Assembly (NCBI GenBank): GCA_944325595.1 | Contig: CALVAQ010000004.1 | Coordinates: forward strand, 62,001-126,000 | Source: Candidatus Gastranaerophilales bacterium | GTDB lineage: Bacteria; Cyanobacteriota; Vampirovibrionia; Gastranaerophilales; Gastranaerophilaceae | Reading direction: 5' to 3' | Length of the DNA stretch: 64,000 nucleotides | Shown: piece by piece, positions 16,730 through 28,153 of the stretch | Layout: every line of letters begins with the position of its first letter | How positions within the stretch are numbered: position 1 is the first letter of the stretch | Program-made: the position numbers and the translations under genes | The notes under the pieces: model-generated | Seen by the model: only the letters and a program-made list of their open reading frames with translations | The model's database searches: none | Told to the model about the DNA's origin: nothing

Positions 16730-19278
16730 TTAATTTCTGGCATTATAAAAAAGTCGTTGGAAAAATAATCTATTTCAGAAGAATTAGCGCTGCTTCCGGA
16801 TTGCTGCGGCAGTGCTGATTTTTTGCCTATAGAGTATGCCAGTGCTTTTTTAATAGGGCTTTTTGATTTTGCATTTTCTATGTCTATTTCGTGTAATTCT
16901 GCTTGTGATTTTGCAGTCAATGGCACGCCTACGACTTTTCTTGAAATAGAATCATTTATGCTTGAGGTAATAGCAGTGAGTGTAAAGGCTCCTGCAAGGC
17001 TTGAATTGCAAAGTTTTGAAAGCAGGTTGTGAACAAAGGCAAGGATGTATGCCGATACACCTATTCTCGATATTTCTTGTGCGGCTCTGTTTTTGGCACT
17101 TTTGTTTGCTTCTTTTCTGTTATCATTGCTGTATTGCATAGTCAAATTGTATGCATCTGTCATCAAAAACAGTGTTGTAATTGCCCTTGATAGGTTTATA
17201 TTTGTTTGTGCAAGAGTGTTTCCGTCATATTCCACATGTTTTGCACTGTCTGCACGCAAAACAGAATCCATAAGAATCTTTTTAACCTTTTCCATATCTT
17301 CTGGTTCAAGGGTTCCATTTTCTTTTATGGCTATATTTTCTTTTTTCATTTGTTTATCAAGCCACAGCAAAATATTTTTTGTTCCTTCAATATCTTCGTT
17401 GCTTTTTGATGCTGTGTCCAAAAATTCTTTATAAATTCTGATTTCTTTTTCTTTTTCAGTAAGTTTTGATGATTTCCAGGCTGCGGTGTTCAATCTTTCT
17501 TCCAGCATGTTTTTGAATTTTTCGTATTTAATTTTGTCGGAAGCAGCTGTACTTTTTTCTAAACGCTCAAGGTCAAGAGCATATTCATTAACCTTTTTTC
17601 CCGTTATTTTTCTGAAAAGTTTTTTTATACCGTTGAATGTTGATACACAAAGATTTTTTACGAATTTAACGGGAATTAAAAAGCTTGTTGTCAATTTGCC
17701 TACAAAAGTTTTGTTTGTTCCGACAGGGATTTGAGACAGCCCTGAGTCAGCCAGTAATTCCTCATAGCTGTTTACTGCATTGAGTTTGTTCTTTGCAAAA
17801 AGTTCTGAGGATGAAAAAGATTTTACGAGAGTTTCTTTAATCTTTTTGGCTGTCTTTGAGTCAGCATTTTCAATTATTTTAATCAATCTTGCAAGTTTTT
17901 GTTTGTCAACAAGATTATCTACTTTGTAATATCCTTTAAAGGATGGAACTGAATTTGCCGCTTTGAAAGAAGGCATTTTTCTTTGTTCTTCTTTTGCCGC
18001 AAAAGATGCAAATGTTACTTTGTTCGGGGCTGCGTTCTCATAGCCGGGTGTTTGAGACGAAGAAATCCTGACAGGTTGAGGAGACTTTTTCTTTGCATTG
18101 GTCAGAAGTCTACCTATTGCGGGAAGAATACCTTTTTTCTCATTCATTTCTTCTTCCATTCTGTCCAAAGTCTTTTTATCGGAAGGCAAGATTGGTTTTC
18201 CGACAAGTTTTCTTCCGAGAATTTCAGAACAGGCAACTGTTGAACCGGAGACAAACATTGCTGTTGAAAGACTTCTGTTTACTGCTGCTTCAAATGTTCC
18301 GAACAACAGGTTTTGAATGTACATGTTCATACCGATTCTCGAAAACTCCTGTGCAATACGGGACGTCCTTTGAGCCGAGGCTTCATGTTTGTTGTCACTG
18401 TATCTCATCGTGGTGTTGTAAGCATCAGTTCCAAGAAAATATGAATATATAACACCCGAAATAAACCTGTTACCGAGCATCATAGAGGTGGACGAGTATT
18501 TTCCTTTGTTCGGGTCGACAAATTTGTTTCTTCTTCTTTGGATTTTTCCGTCCAGCACCGAATCGGGTATCAAAAAGTCATTGTTTGCCATCCATTTTGG
18601 ATTGCCGCTCATTTTGCGATATCCGTTTTCCCAAATTTCATGAGAATTTATGAGTCCTTGCAGTCCGTTAAAATCTTTCAGGATTTTCTCTTGCATTTCA
18701 ATAATTTCTGCAGTCTGAGAGTTTTTTGGCAAAAAGATTTTTTGTACACCTTTATAAAGTGCTTTAAACGGAGCAACCACCTGTGTCAAAAATCTCATTA
18801 AAACTGTTTTTTGGGGAAGGTAGTACAGATTCTCTTCCGTAATATTGTTTGCAATTTCATCAGTTATGCCGTTCTTTTTTCTAAATTCCGCTGCTGCCTT
18901 TCTTTTTAAAAGTTCTTTTGCATCATTTGTTTCTGTTTTGGGCAGTCTGATAAAATCAACATATTCTTTTCTGACTCTGTTGTAATAAGCATATTGTGTA
19001 TCACTAATTCTTTCCAGAGAATTAAATACTTTTTGAGTAAGTTTTGCGGGTATTGGCTTTACTACGGGTGTAACCGCTTTTTTTATTGTTCCAAAACCAA
19101 AACCCTTGAAAGATATTTGCGTTTTTACGCCTTCTTTCAAGGGTTTTTGAATACTATTATCTTGTGAAAAATCTTGTTTGCCCCAATCTAGCGAACTGTC
19201 TGCCGTATACTTCAATCGGCCGGAATCAGTTCGCTTGTGAACATATTGAATTGTATCAATCGTTCTTGTGATTTTCAC
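16726..19278 (-). CDS. 850-residue protein with internal duplication and two FKG motifs
   Basis: Not recognised. Starts at GTG 19278, with gaggg about 12 bases upstream. The N-terminus is MKI, and SFKG occurs at residues 56-59 and again at 446-449. A domain of about 130 residues occurs twice (about 264-395 and 688-820): both copies have TDAYN followed by TM and YS, then AQE with SRIG, two hydrophobic helices, and a conserved R-K-x-V-G-x-P. Each half therefore looks like tag + linker + duplicated helical domain. The hydrophobic helices could insert in a membrane. It is followed by rsmH, whose promoter overlaps its end, and preceded by another tagged gene. Confidence 0.85.
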   Translation of the reverse strand: MKITRTIDTIQYVHKRTDSGRLKYTADSSLDWGKQDFSQDNSIQKPLKEGVKTQISFKGFGFGTIKKAVTPVVKPIPAKLTQKVFNSLERISDTQYAYYNRVRKEYVDFIRLPKTETNDAKELLKRKAAAEFRKKNGITDEIANNITEENLYYLPQKTVLMRFLTQVVAPFKALYKGVQKIFLPKNSQTAEIIEMQEKILKDFNGLQGLINSHEIWENGYRKMSGNPKWMANNDFLIPDSVLDGKIQRRRNKFVDPNKGKYSSTSMMLGNRFISGVIYSYFLGTDAYNTTMRYSDNKHEASAQRTSRIAQEFSRIGMNMYIQNLLFGTFEAAVNRSLSTAMFVSGSTVACSEILGRKLVGKPILPSDKKTLDRMEEEMNEKKGILPAIGRLLTNAKKKSPQPVRISSSQTPGYENAAPNKVTFASFAAKEEQRKMPSFKAANSVPSFKGYYKVDNLVDKQKLARLIKIIENADSKTAKKIKETLVKSFSSSELFAKNKLNAVNSYEELLADSGLSQIPVGTNKTFVGKLTTSFLIPVKFVKNLCVSTFNGIKKLFRKITGKKVNEYALDLERLEKSTAASDKIKYEKFKNMLEERLNTAAWKSSKLTEKEKEIRIYKEFLDTASKSNEDIEGTKNILLWLDKQMKKENIAIKENGTLEPEDMEKVKKILMDSVLRADSAKHVEYDGNTLAQTNINLSRAITTLFLMTDAYNLTMQYSNDNRKEANKSAKNRAAQEISRIGVSAYILAFVHNLLSKLCNSSLAGAFTLTAITSSINDSISRKVVGVPLTAKSQAELHEIDIENAKSKSPIKKALAYSIGKKSALPQQSGSSANSSEIDYFSNDFFIMPEIN

Positions 19279-19433
19279 TTTATATTGATTCCCTCTGAGA
19301 TAAATATCATAACCTGAACAAAAAAGGAAAAAAAGCCTTTCCTGCCATGCCTGTATTTTTCTTTACAATGGGCAAAACCTTATAAAGAAAAAACTTTGCT
19401 ATTTTTTATGAATTTATATACAAAAATTAACTA
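19279..19433. other. 155-bp gap, nothing identified
   Basis: Between two minus-strand FKG-tagged genes. It contains aaaggaaaaaaagcctttcc (about 19322-19341), a possible short hairpin downstream of the 211-residue gene; no ORF or RNA gene is recognisable. Confidence 0.4.
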
Positions 19434-20069
19434 TTATAATATATTGCTTTTAGCATCCATATAGTTTTTGATACTTTTTTCTATCTGAGCGGAATATTTT
19501 TTGAAATTTTTGTTTAAATCCTGAGCATTCGGTTTTGAAAGATAATGCATCAGCAGGTCATAGGACATTTCGCCGTAGAATTTTTTTGAATACAAATTCA
19601 TTAATTTTTCTGAAAATGATTTCAAATATGGTTTTTGGTTAATTAAATCAAAAAGTTTATCCAGCTGTTCAAGAGAATAGTTGGTACCTGCAACCATATG
19701 TTTTTCAAAATCAGACGGATATTTTACTTTGTCGTAGATATTGTAAACAAGTTGTCTTTTTCCCTGTATATTTACATTTTCTTTTGCAAAAATTTCTTCG
19801 CTGAATTTTTTTGCCAATCTGAACATAAAACCGGCTTTGTGTCTTTTTAAGGGTTTATTTATTTCAGGCAGCGGGTTATTTATACCTTTTGCAATCTCTT
19901 GTTTTACGTCTTCTTTTGTTATTTGCAGATAATTACGAAGCTCCTGTGTATTAACTTTTTTCCATCTGTTTAGTGAATATGTTATAACATTCAATCTTCC
20001 GCCTTTAAAGGCAGCATTTTGTTTGTTGTTTTTTGTGTATCCAATTGATGTTGAAACAGGTAAAATCAT
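19434..20069 (-). CDS. 211-residue FKG-tagged protein of unknown function
   Basis: Not recognised. The N-terminus MILPVSTSIGYTKNN leads to AAFKGG at residues 19-24, the same tag type as in other proteins of this window. The rest is basic and mostly helical (rich in Lys, Asn, Leu, Tyr), without membrane helix or Cys. Ribosome binding site aaagga precedes the ATG. It lies downstream of gyrB behind the gyrB terminator, so it is probably transcribed separately, perhaps with the next tagged gene. Confidence 0.75.
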   Translation of the reverse strand: MILPVSTSIGYTKNNKQNAAFKGGRLNVITYSLNRWKKVNTQELRNYLQITKEDVKQEIAKGINNPLPEINKPLKRHKAGFMFRLAKKFSEEIFAKENVNIQGKRQLVYNIYDKVKYPSDFEKHMVAGTNYSLEQLDKLFDLINQKPYLKSFSEKLMNLYSKKFYGEMSYDLLMHYLSKPNAQDLNKNFKKYSAQIEKSIKNYMDAKSNIL

Positions 20070-20148
20070 TTTTTATTCCTTTCGTTATTTCGAATGTTCT
20101 ATTAAAATATGAAAACAAAATTTTTTGCTACCGATTTTACAAAAATTA

Positions 20149-20184
20149 AAAAAGGCTGACATAACACCACATGTCAGCCTTTTT
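20149..20184 (-). terminator. rho-independent terminator after gyrB
   Basis: Perfect 13-bp arms aaaaaggctgaca and tgtcagccttttt with a 10-base loop, 15 bp past the gyrB stop. On the minus strand it ends in a T-run. Confidence 0.9.
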
Positions 20185-20199
20185 ATCAAATTTAATGTT

Positions 20200-22826
<2,627 letters not shown>

Positions 22827-23114
22827 TTAGTTATATGATTCTTTGTTCTTTGAAAAGCCGAAGAGTTTGCCGATAGATGACAGGATATTATTTTGTGAAT
22901 CTAAAGAAGATTGCATATCCAAGTTTTGCATGACGTCAGTTTCGGCATCATAATTGTCACTAAAGATATTTGCCGACTTTTCCGCATTAAAATATTCGGT
23001 GCCCAAAAGCGGTTCTGCTTCCTTTGGTATATACACACCTCTTGTTTTGCTTACGTAATTGTATTTGGCAAACGGATTGTAGTAGTTTGCAGGATTTATC
23101 ATATTGCTGTTCAT
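22827..23114 (-). CDS. 95-residue hypothetical protein, leaderless
   Basis: Not recognised. Soluble, Asn/Tyr-rich N-terminus (NYYNPFAKYNYV), Asp/Ser/Asn-rich middle, C-terminus LFGFSKNKESYN. No membrane helix or Cys. It is supported as a gene by a strong promoter (TTGACT, 16 bp, TATAAA) whose -10 ends exactly six bases before the ATG. It is transcribed divergently from Mini-RNase III over a 95-bp gap. Confidence 0.6.
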   Translation of the reverse strand: MNSNMINPANYYNPFAKYNYVSKTRGVYIPKEAEPLLGTEYFNAEKSANIFSDNYDAETDVMQNLDMQSSLDSQNNILSSIGKLFGFSKNKESYN

Positions 23115-23120
23115 ATTTTC

Positions 23121-23148
23121 TTTATAAGAACAATTTTTTGTAAGTCAA
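23121..23148 (-). promoter_or_regulatory. promoter of the 95-residue gene, leaderless type
   Basis: Minus strand: TTGACT (23143-23148), 16-bp spacer, TATAAA (23121-23126), then six bases and ATG. No Shine-Dalgarno site could fit. Confidence 0.75.
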
Positions 23149-23175
23149 AAAACGCAGCTAAAATGTTATTTAAGT

Positions 23176-23203
23176 TTTACAATTCTTAAAAAACAGGTAT
23201 AAT
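23176..23203 (+). promoter_or_regulatory. promoter of mrnC, leaderless type
   Basis: TTTACA (23176-23181), 16-bp spacer, perfect TATAAT (23198-23203), then six bases and the ATG at 23210. The predicted transcription start coincides with the start codon. Confidence 0.75.
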
Positions 23204-23209
23204 ATCTGT

Positions 23210-23593
23210 ATGGAAGAACTGAATTTGAAGTGTTATGCACATCTTGGTGATGCTGTTTATGAGGTTTTTGTCAGAGAAAAAATTATTCTGCTGACATCGA
23301 GTCTTGCAAAAATGCATAAGATAAATACAAAACTCGTCAGAGCTTCTTTTCAATGTGAATTATTGGATGTCTTAGAGCCGCATCTTACAGAAAAAGAACA
23401 TGACCTCATCAGAAGAGGCAGAAATATACAAATATCCTCCGCCCGTAAGGTTAATCAGTCATTACACAGACTTGCGACCGGTTTTGAGGTTTTGGTCGGA
23501 TATCTCCATTTGCATGACCACGACAGGCTGCTGCATCTGTTTAAAATAATATCTGATTACATTGATTCAAAAGACCATTTATTAAACGAATAG
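23210..23593 (+). CDS. mrnC: Mini-ribonuclease 3
   Basis: 127 residues. Mini-III is an RNase III catalytic domain without the double-stranded RNA-binding domain; in Bacillus it trims 23S rRNA precursor ends. The diagnostic parts are present: LGDAVYEVFVRE with the catalytic Asp and Glu region, LIRRGRN, and ATGFEVLVGYL with the second acidic site. Length matches the family. A promoter ends six bases before the ATG. The TAG stop overlaps the terminator hairpin. Confidence 0.93.
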   Translation: MEELNLKCYAHLGDAVYEVFVREKIILLTSSLAKMHKINTKLVRASFQCELLDVLEPHLTEKEHDLIRRGRNIQISSARKVNQSLHRLATGFEVLVGYLHLHDHDRLLHLFKIISDYIDSKDHLLNE

Positions 23594-23616
23594 ACTGCTT
23601 ACAAAGTAAGCAGTCT
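23592..23616 (+). terminator. terminator overlapping the mrnC stop codon
   Basis: Perfect 11-bp arms agactgcttac and gtaagcagtct with an AAA loop, starting inside the TAG stop; T-rich sequence follows. It may also serve the convergent 62-residue gene. Confidence 0.8.
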
Positions 23617-23638
23617 AGTTAGTTATAAATTTTTTCTG

Positions 23639-23827
23639 TTAAGCTATAAAGTTTGTTCCGAATCTTGTTGCACCCAGAAATACACATTCTTTAAGCATTG
23701 TATCCATTGAACGGTAAACTCTTCTGGATGGTTTCTTTTGCGCTTCTTCTATTCCTGTTTGTGTATCTTGATATTGTGCCGCAATTGATAATGTATAATT
23801 TGTAAAAGGGTTTATTGATACTCTCAT
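23639..23827 (-). CDS. 62-residue hypothetical protein
   Basis: Not recognised. The N-terminus MRVSINPFTNYTLSIA resembles the MKI-start leaders of the FKG-tagged proteins of this window, but no FKG motif follows. The middle is basic (KKPSRRVYRS), the end mixed hydrophobic (CVFLGATRFGTNFIA). A purine-rich agagagaaa stands before the ATG. It lies 58 bp downstream of a 131-residue coiled-coil gene on the same strand. Confidence 0.5.
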   Translation of the reverse strand: MRVSINPFTNYTLSIAAQYQDTQTGIEEAQKKPSRRVYRSMDTMLKECVFLGATRFGTNFIA

Positions 23828-23885
23828 TTTTGTTTTCTCTCTATTAGTCTCTTAATGCCTGTGTGGTTATTGTTCTTATTTTTTA

Positions 23886-24281
23886 TTAGTTACCGTATTT
23901 GAAAGTGCTGGAAACGTTTTTGTCGATTGATTTTTCCCAGCTTTCTTCCTGGTTTGAATACATTTTTTGTTTTGTTTCAAGCTGAGTTTTTTGAACTTCA
24001 AGAGTTTGTTCTTTTGCCTGGATTGCTCTCAATTGAGCCTGATATTTTGCATTGAATGCAGAGCTGTTTACCCATTCAATAGCTGAAGCATCTATTTGAC
24101 CTTCTTCGTCTTTGTGTGCTTCCATATAAGCTTGACCCATTGCTGACTGAGTTTCAACAACCTGTTGAGATTGTCTTGCCAGGTCGATTAACATATTTGA
24201 TATTAACTGCAACTGATATTCGCAATTGGATTTCATATCCTGTGTCATCATTGTTGTTAAGTTTGAAATTACAAAGCCCAT
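23886..24281 (-). CDS. 131-residue coiled-coil protein
   Basis: Not recognised. A short N-terminal stretch MGFVISNLTTMMTQDM is followed by helices rich in Gln, Glu, Lys and Met; residues about 78-108 form a coiled coil. No signal peptide. Small Gln-rich helical proteins of this size are common among needle, filament or chaperone-like components, but nothing specific can be claimed. Ribosome binding site gaggt lies 8 bases upstream, supporting expression. Confidence 0.65.
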   Translation of the reverse strand: MGFVISNLTTMMTQDMKSNCEYQLQLISNMLIDLARQSQQVVETQSAMGQAYMEAHKDEEGQIDASAIEWVNSSAFNAKYQAQLRAIQAKEQTLEVQKTQLETKQKMYSNQEESWEKSIDKNVSSTFKYGN

Positions 24282-24404
24282 CTCTTTACCTCATTTTCTT
24301 ATTTACTACTTGTATATATATAAAGTAAAAAAGTATATAAAAATTGCTTTTTTAGTATATACTTTTCTTAATATTTGTTTACAATATGCCTGAAATCCTT
24401 ATAG

Positions 24405-25784
<1,380 letters not shown>

Positions 25785-25821
25785 AATTTCTCCGGATGGC
25801 TAATTGTTTTTTAAAAAACTG

Positions 25822-25850
25822 TTGACGGGAATTTTTGTTCTTGTTATTGT
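25822..25850 (+). promoter_or_regulatory. promoter of tRNA-Lys
   Basis: TTGACG (25822-25827), 17-bp spacer, TATTGT (25845-25850), about 43 bases before the mature tRNA start. Confidence 0.6.
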
Positions 25851-25893
25851 AAATAAGCAAACCGAAACATAATGAAAATTTTATAAAAGAAAT

Positions 25894-25966
25894 GCGTCTG
25901 TAGCTCAGCAGGTAGAGCACTCCCCTTTTAAGGGATAGGTCATGCGTTCGAATCGCATCAGACGCA
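25894..25966 (+). tRNA. tRNA-Lys (anticodon TTT)
   Basis: 73 nt. Acceptor gcgtctg pairs with cagacgc; D arm gctc/gagc; anticodon loop cttttaa with TTT; T arm atgcg ttcgaat cgcat; discriminator A; CCA not encoded. The top pair of the anticodon stem is a C-T mismatch (ctccc against gggat). The last part of the gene is repeated just downstream. Confidence 0.95.
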
Positions 25967-25976
25967 TTTCTTTTTT
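25953..25976 (+). repeat. 24-bp direct repeat, copy 1 (3' end of tRNA-Lys)
   Basis: The T-arm 3' strand, acceptor 3' strand and following T-run of the tRNA gene. An exact copy lies at 26036-26059. Such duplications of tRNA 3' ends are the usual mark of integrase attachment sites. Confidence 0.8.
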
Positions 25977-25989
25977 GCCTTTATTTCTT

Positions 25990-26035
25990 GATTCGAACGC
26001 TCTCAATTTTAAATACGCAGGCTTCGCCCGCTTGG
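25990..26035 (+). repeat. 46-bp direct repeat, copy 1
   Basis: Exact copy at 26205-26250. Starts gattcgaacgctctc and contains the imperfect stem gcaggc / gcccgc. It is followed immediately by the second copy of the tRNA-Lys 3' end. Confidence 0.85.
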
Positions 26036-26059
26036 TCGCATCAGACGCATTTCTTTTTT
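26036..26059 (+). repeat. 24-bp direct repeat, copy 2 (attachment-site-like)
   Basis: Exact copy of 25953-25976, abutting copy 1 of the 46-bp repeat. No third copy was found near the right edge of the accessory genes at about 29.2 kb. Confidence 0.8.
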
Positions 26060-26204
26060 GATTTTCGGTAGGGCGGAGTCGAGTCCGATAGGACGAGCGA
26101 GCCCGTGAGAGCATCAGTCGATATTGAGTGAAAATTTGCTTTAGCTAATTTGAACGAAATAAAAGACTGTGCGTACCCGAATAATCAATTTCGTTAAAAT
26201 ATCC
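26060..26204. other. non-coding spacer in tRNA-Lys downstream region
   Basis: 145 bp, locally more GC-rich than the neighbourhood (ggcggagtcgagtccgatagg), with small hairpins gtcc/ggac and aacgaaat/atttcgtt. No credible gene; the ORFs crossing it read through the tRNA or lack a ribosome binding site. Confidence 0.5.
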
Positions 26205-26250
26205 GATTCGAACGCTCTCAATTTTAAATACGCAGGCTTCGCCCGCTTGG
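26205..26250 (+). repeat. 46-bp direct repeat, copy 2
   Basis: Exact copy of 25990-26035. The order is tRNA end, repeat, tRNA end, repeat, with spacers of 13 and 145 bp, as left by two rounds of insertion or by unequal duplication. Confidence 0.85.
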
Positions 26251-26364
26251 CTTTGTCTATCCTACTGATGTAATTTATTGCACCATTAATTCTGTCTAAA
26301 TCCTGTCAAATTTTTGTCAATAGTTTTTTAACAAAAATTATTACCCTTTAGGAGACGATTTTTG

Positions 26365-26398
26365 TGGTATATTCGATATATCAAGAATCTTGATATAT
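26365..26398 (+). promoter_or_regulatory. extended -10 with 23-bp palindromic operator
   Basis: TGgTATATT at 26365-26373 is followed two bases later by a perfect odd palindrome at 26376-26398: arms atatatcaaga and tcttgatatat around a central A. It covers the predicted transcription start, the position expected of a repressor site for the following toxin-like genes (first ATG at 26497). Confidence 0.6.
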
Positions 26399-26496
26399 AC
26401 TTCTGAATTTTTACGGCATTTTTAATACTGCAAATACATATAAGTGTTGTGCACTTTGAATCCGTATCAATTCATACAAATAAAGAGGATAATATT

Positions 26497-26988
26497 ATGA
26501 AAGAAAACTGCAAAACAGTATCAAAACTGCTGTTCCCCGATGAACAAAATTTGAATCAAACCCAGACACAAAAATTTGAAGACCAATTGAGAAACCGGCT
26601 GCATTCAATGAGAAATGAACGAATGCGCATCTTGAATCCGGAACCACAAAAACAAGATTTTGAAAACGAAAACTACAAAGATATAGCAGACTTTATCAAA
26701 GACCATGTTTTATCAGTCGGAAAAGAACAGGCAGTGAAAGATTTTCAATGCGGATTAAATTTTCTGCACAAAGACCTTGTTGAATCGTTGAATGAGGATG
26801 GGAACTTTGGAGAAAAAACATTTAAAGCCTTCTATGAAATCCTTAAACATTACGATATTTCGCTTATCAAAAATGCAATACGAAAAGGTGCATTGAACAA
26901 TACTTTGATAGATACGTCAAGCGATAAAAACATAAATACACAAGCACTGGTTAATCAAATACAGAATAATTTGGGAGGTATAAAATAA
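26497..26988 (+). CDS. peptidoglycan-binding-like protein, first gene of accessory locus
   Basis: 163 residues from ATG 26497 (aagagg upstream). The first 75 or so residues are polar and probably unstructured or helical. Residues about 82-135 match the pattern of a three-helix peptidoglycan-binding domain: a helix, then DGNFGEKTFKAF, where D-G-x-F-G-x-K-T is the family core. No signal peptide is seen, so it may act as a partner or adaptor of the next protein. It overlaps the next gene by one base (taATG), so the two are coupled. Confidence 0.65.
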   Translation: MKENCKTVSKLLFPDEQNLNQTQTQKFEDQLRNRLHSMRNERMRILNPEPQKQDFENENYKDIADFIKDHVLSVGKEQAVKDFQCGLNFLHKDLVESLNEDGNFGEKTFKAFYEILKHYDISLIKNAIRKGALNNTLIDTSSDKNINTQALVNQIQNNLGGIK

Positions 26989-28094
26989 TGGGGAACTTTA
27001 CATTAAAAGGTCATGTAAGCTACGCAGCAAAAAGAAAGTACAAATGGATAACAGAATTTGGCGAAAATACATGTGAAAAATGTGCAGCATTAAACGGAAA
27101 AGAATTTGAAGAAAACGAAGTACCGCCAAGACCACACCCGAACTGTAAATGTCGTGTCGAAGAAATTAGCGTGGTAGATGAAATAGAAGCGGAAATAAAT
27201 GAATACAGAGAAGAAATCGAACAATTGAAACTACAGGCAAATGAACTTCTTGGAGACACGAGTGTACTCAGAGAACAAATAGAAAAACTCATGAAAGAGA
27301 ACAAAGACAGTGAACTGAACACCCTTGAGAACAAACTCACAAGAACAACATATGACATATACATGCTGATTGACAAAATTGAAGCGCTGACAAGAGATAC
27401 GATTGACAAGTTTGTGATACAGAAGATTGAACAGGAAATAAAAACAATTAAGGATGAACTTAATAATATAAAAAATAAGAAAGAAGATATAATAGTTGCA
27501 AATATAACTAAAAATGAAACTATTATAGGCGGTAAAATTTATTCATCAATTTTTAATATGCCAGAGTCCTATAATCTTTTAAAAATTGGTCTTAATGTTG
27601 GCAATTACAATGAAAACTATGTAAAGAAAAATGGGAAATTATATTCAAGCATCAATTCTTTAAACAATTACAAATTGCAAAAAGATATAAAAAAAAGAGT
27701 TACTCAAGAGACAAAAATAAATGATTGTAAGGTTCTTATTTTAAATACCGACAGTTCTATTTCTAATAAAATAATAAATAGTAATGCTTTTAGGAATTTT
27801 ATAAATCAAAATTATATAGAGTTAAAAAGAAATAGGACAATAAAAGATTGTAAAATAGAATTTAGTAATAAAGATAAAGATTTATATAGCACTTTTCATG
27901 GCGCAGAAATAAAAAATATTTATGTTGATAATCAAGAAAATCTTAACTTAAGAATTGAAGATTTTTATAATTTTAACCCTGACAGAACAAGCCTTAAGGG
28001 ACGAATCGGTGTGAAACATCAAAATAACGGAGAATTAGAGCCATATTATATAATTACTGTTTTAAAAATACCTAAGGAGCAGTGGCAAAAATAG
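26988..28094 (+). CDS. toxin-like protein with phage-head-type Cys/His motif
   Basis: 368 residues in three parts. Residues 20-60 contain CEKC (29-32), a GKEF segment, then HPNCKC (50-55): the C-x2-C ... HPxCxC motif found at the end of phage head-morphogenesis proteins and in several polymorphic toxins. Residues about 62-165 are coiled coil. Residues about 170-368 form a separate, more AT-rich Asn/Lys/Ile-rich domain ending with DFYNFNPDRTSLKGR, GELEPYYIITV and a basic end. This modular layout, with two small membrane-protein genes behind it, is that of a toxin with immunity partners. The C-terminal activity is unknown. Ribosome binding site ggaggt lies inside the previous gene. Confidence 0.6.
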   Translation: MGNFTLKGHVSYAAKRKYKWITEFGENTCEKCAALNGKEFEENEVPPRPHPNCKCRVEEISVVDEIEAEINEYREEIEQLKLQANELLGDTSVLREQIEKLMKENKDSELNTLENKLTRTTYDIYMLIDKIEALTRDTIDKFVIQKIEQEIKTIKDELNNIKNKKEDIIVANITKNETIIGGKIYSSIFNMPESYNLLKIGLNVGNYNENYVKKNGKLYSSINSLNNYKLQKDIKKRVTQETKINDCKVLILNTDSSISNKIINSNAFRNFINQNYIELKRNRTIKDCKIEFSNKDKDLYSTFHGAEIKNIYVDNQENLNLRIEDFYNFNPDRTSLKGRIGVKHQNNGELEPYYIITVLKIPKEQWQK

Positions 28095-28096
28095 TC

Positions 28097-28139
28097 AAAA
28101 AAGGAAGATAAGAACTTAATAATTCTTGTCTTCCTTTTT
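28097..28139 (+). terminator. terminator after toxin-like gene
   Basis: Left arm aaaaaaggaagataagaa, right arm ttcttgtcttccttttt (one T-G pair), T-rich end. It separates the toxin-like transcript from the immunity-like genes, which have their own promoters. Confidence 0.85.
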
Positions 28140-28147
28140 GTTATACT
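28139..28147 (+). promoter_or_regulatory. extended -10 promoter, leaderless type
   Basis: TGtTATACT at 28139-28147, then six bases and the ATG at 28154. It begins at the last base of the terminator hairpin. Confidence 0.6.
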
Positions 28148-28153
28148 AAGCTT

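Noticed and set aside
25905-26114. Minus-strand ORF of 69 residues across tRNA-Lys
   Set aside because: It reads through the antisense of a tRNA and the repeats; no ribosome binding site.
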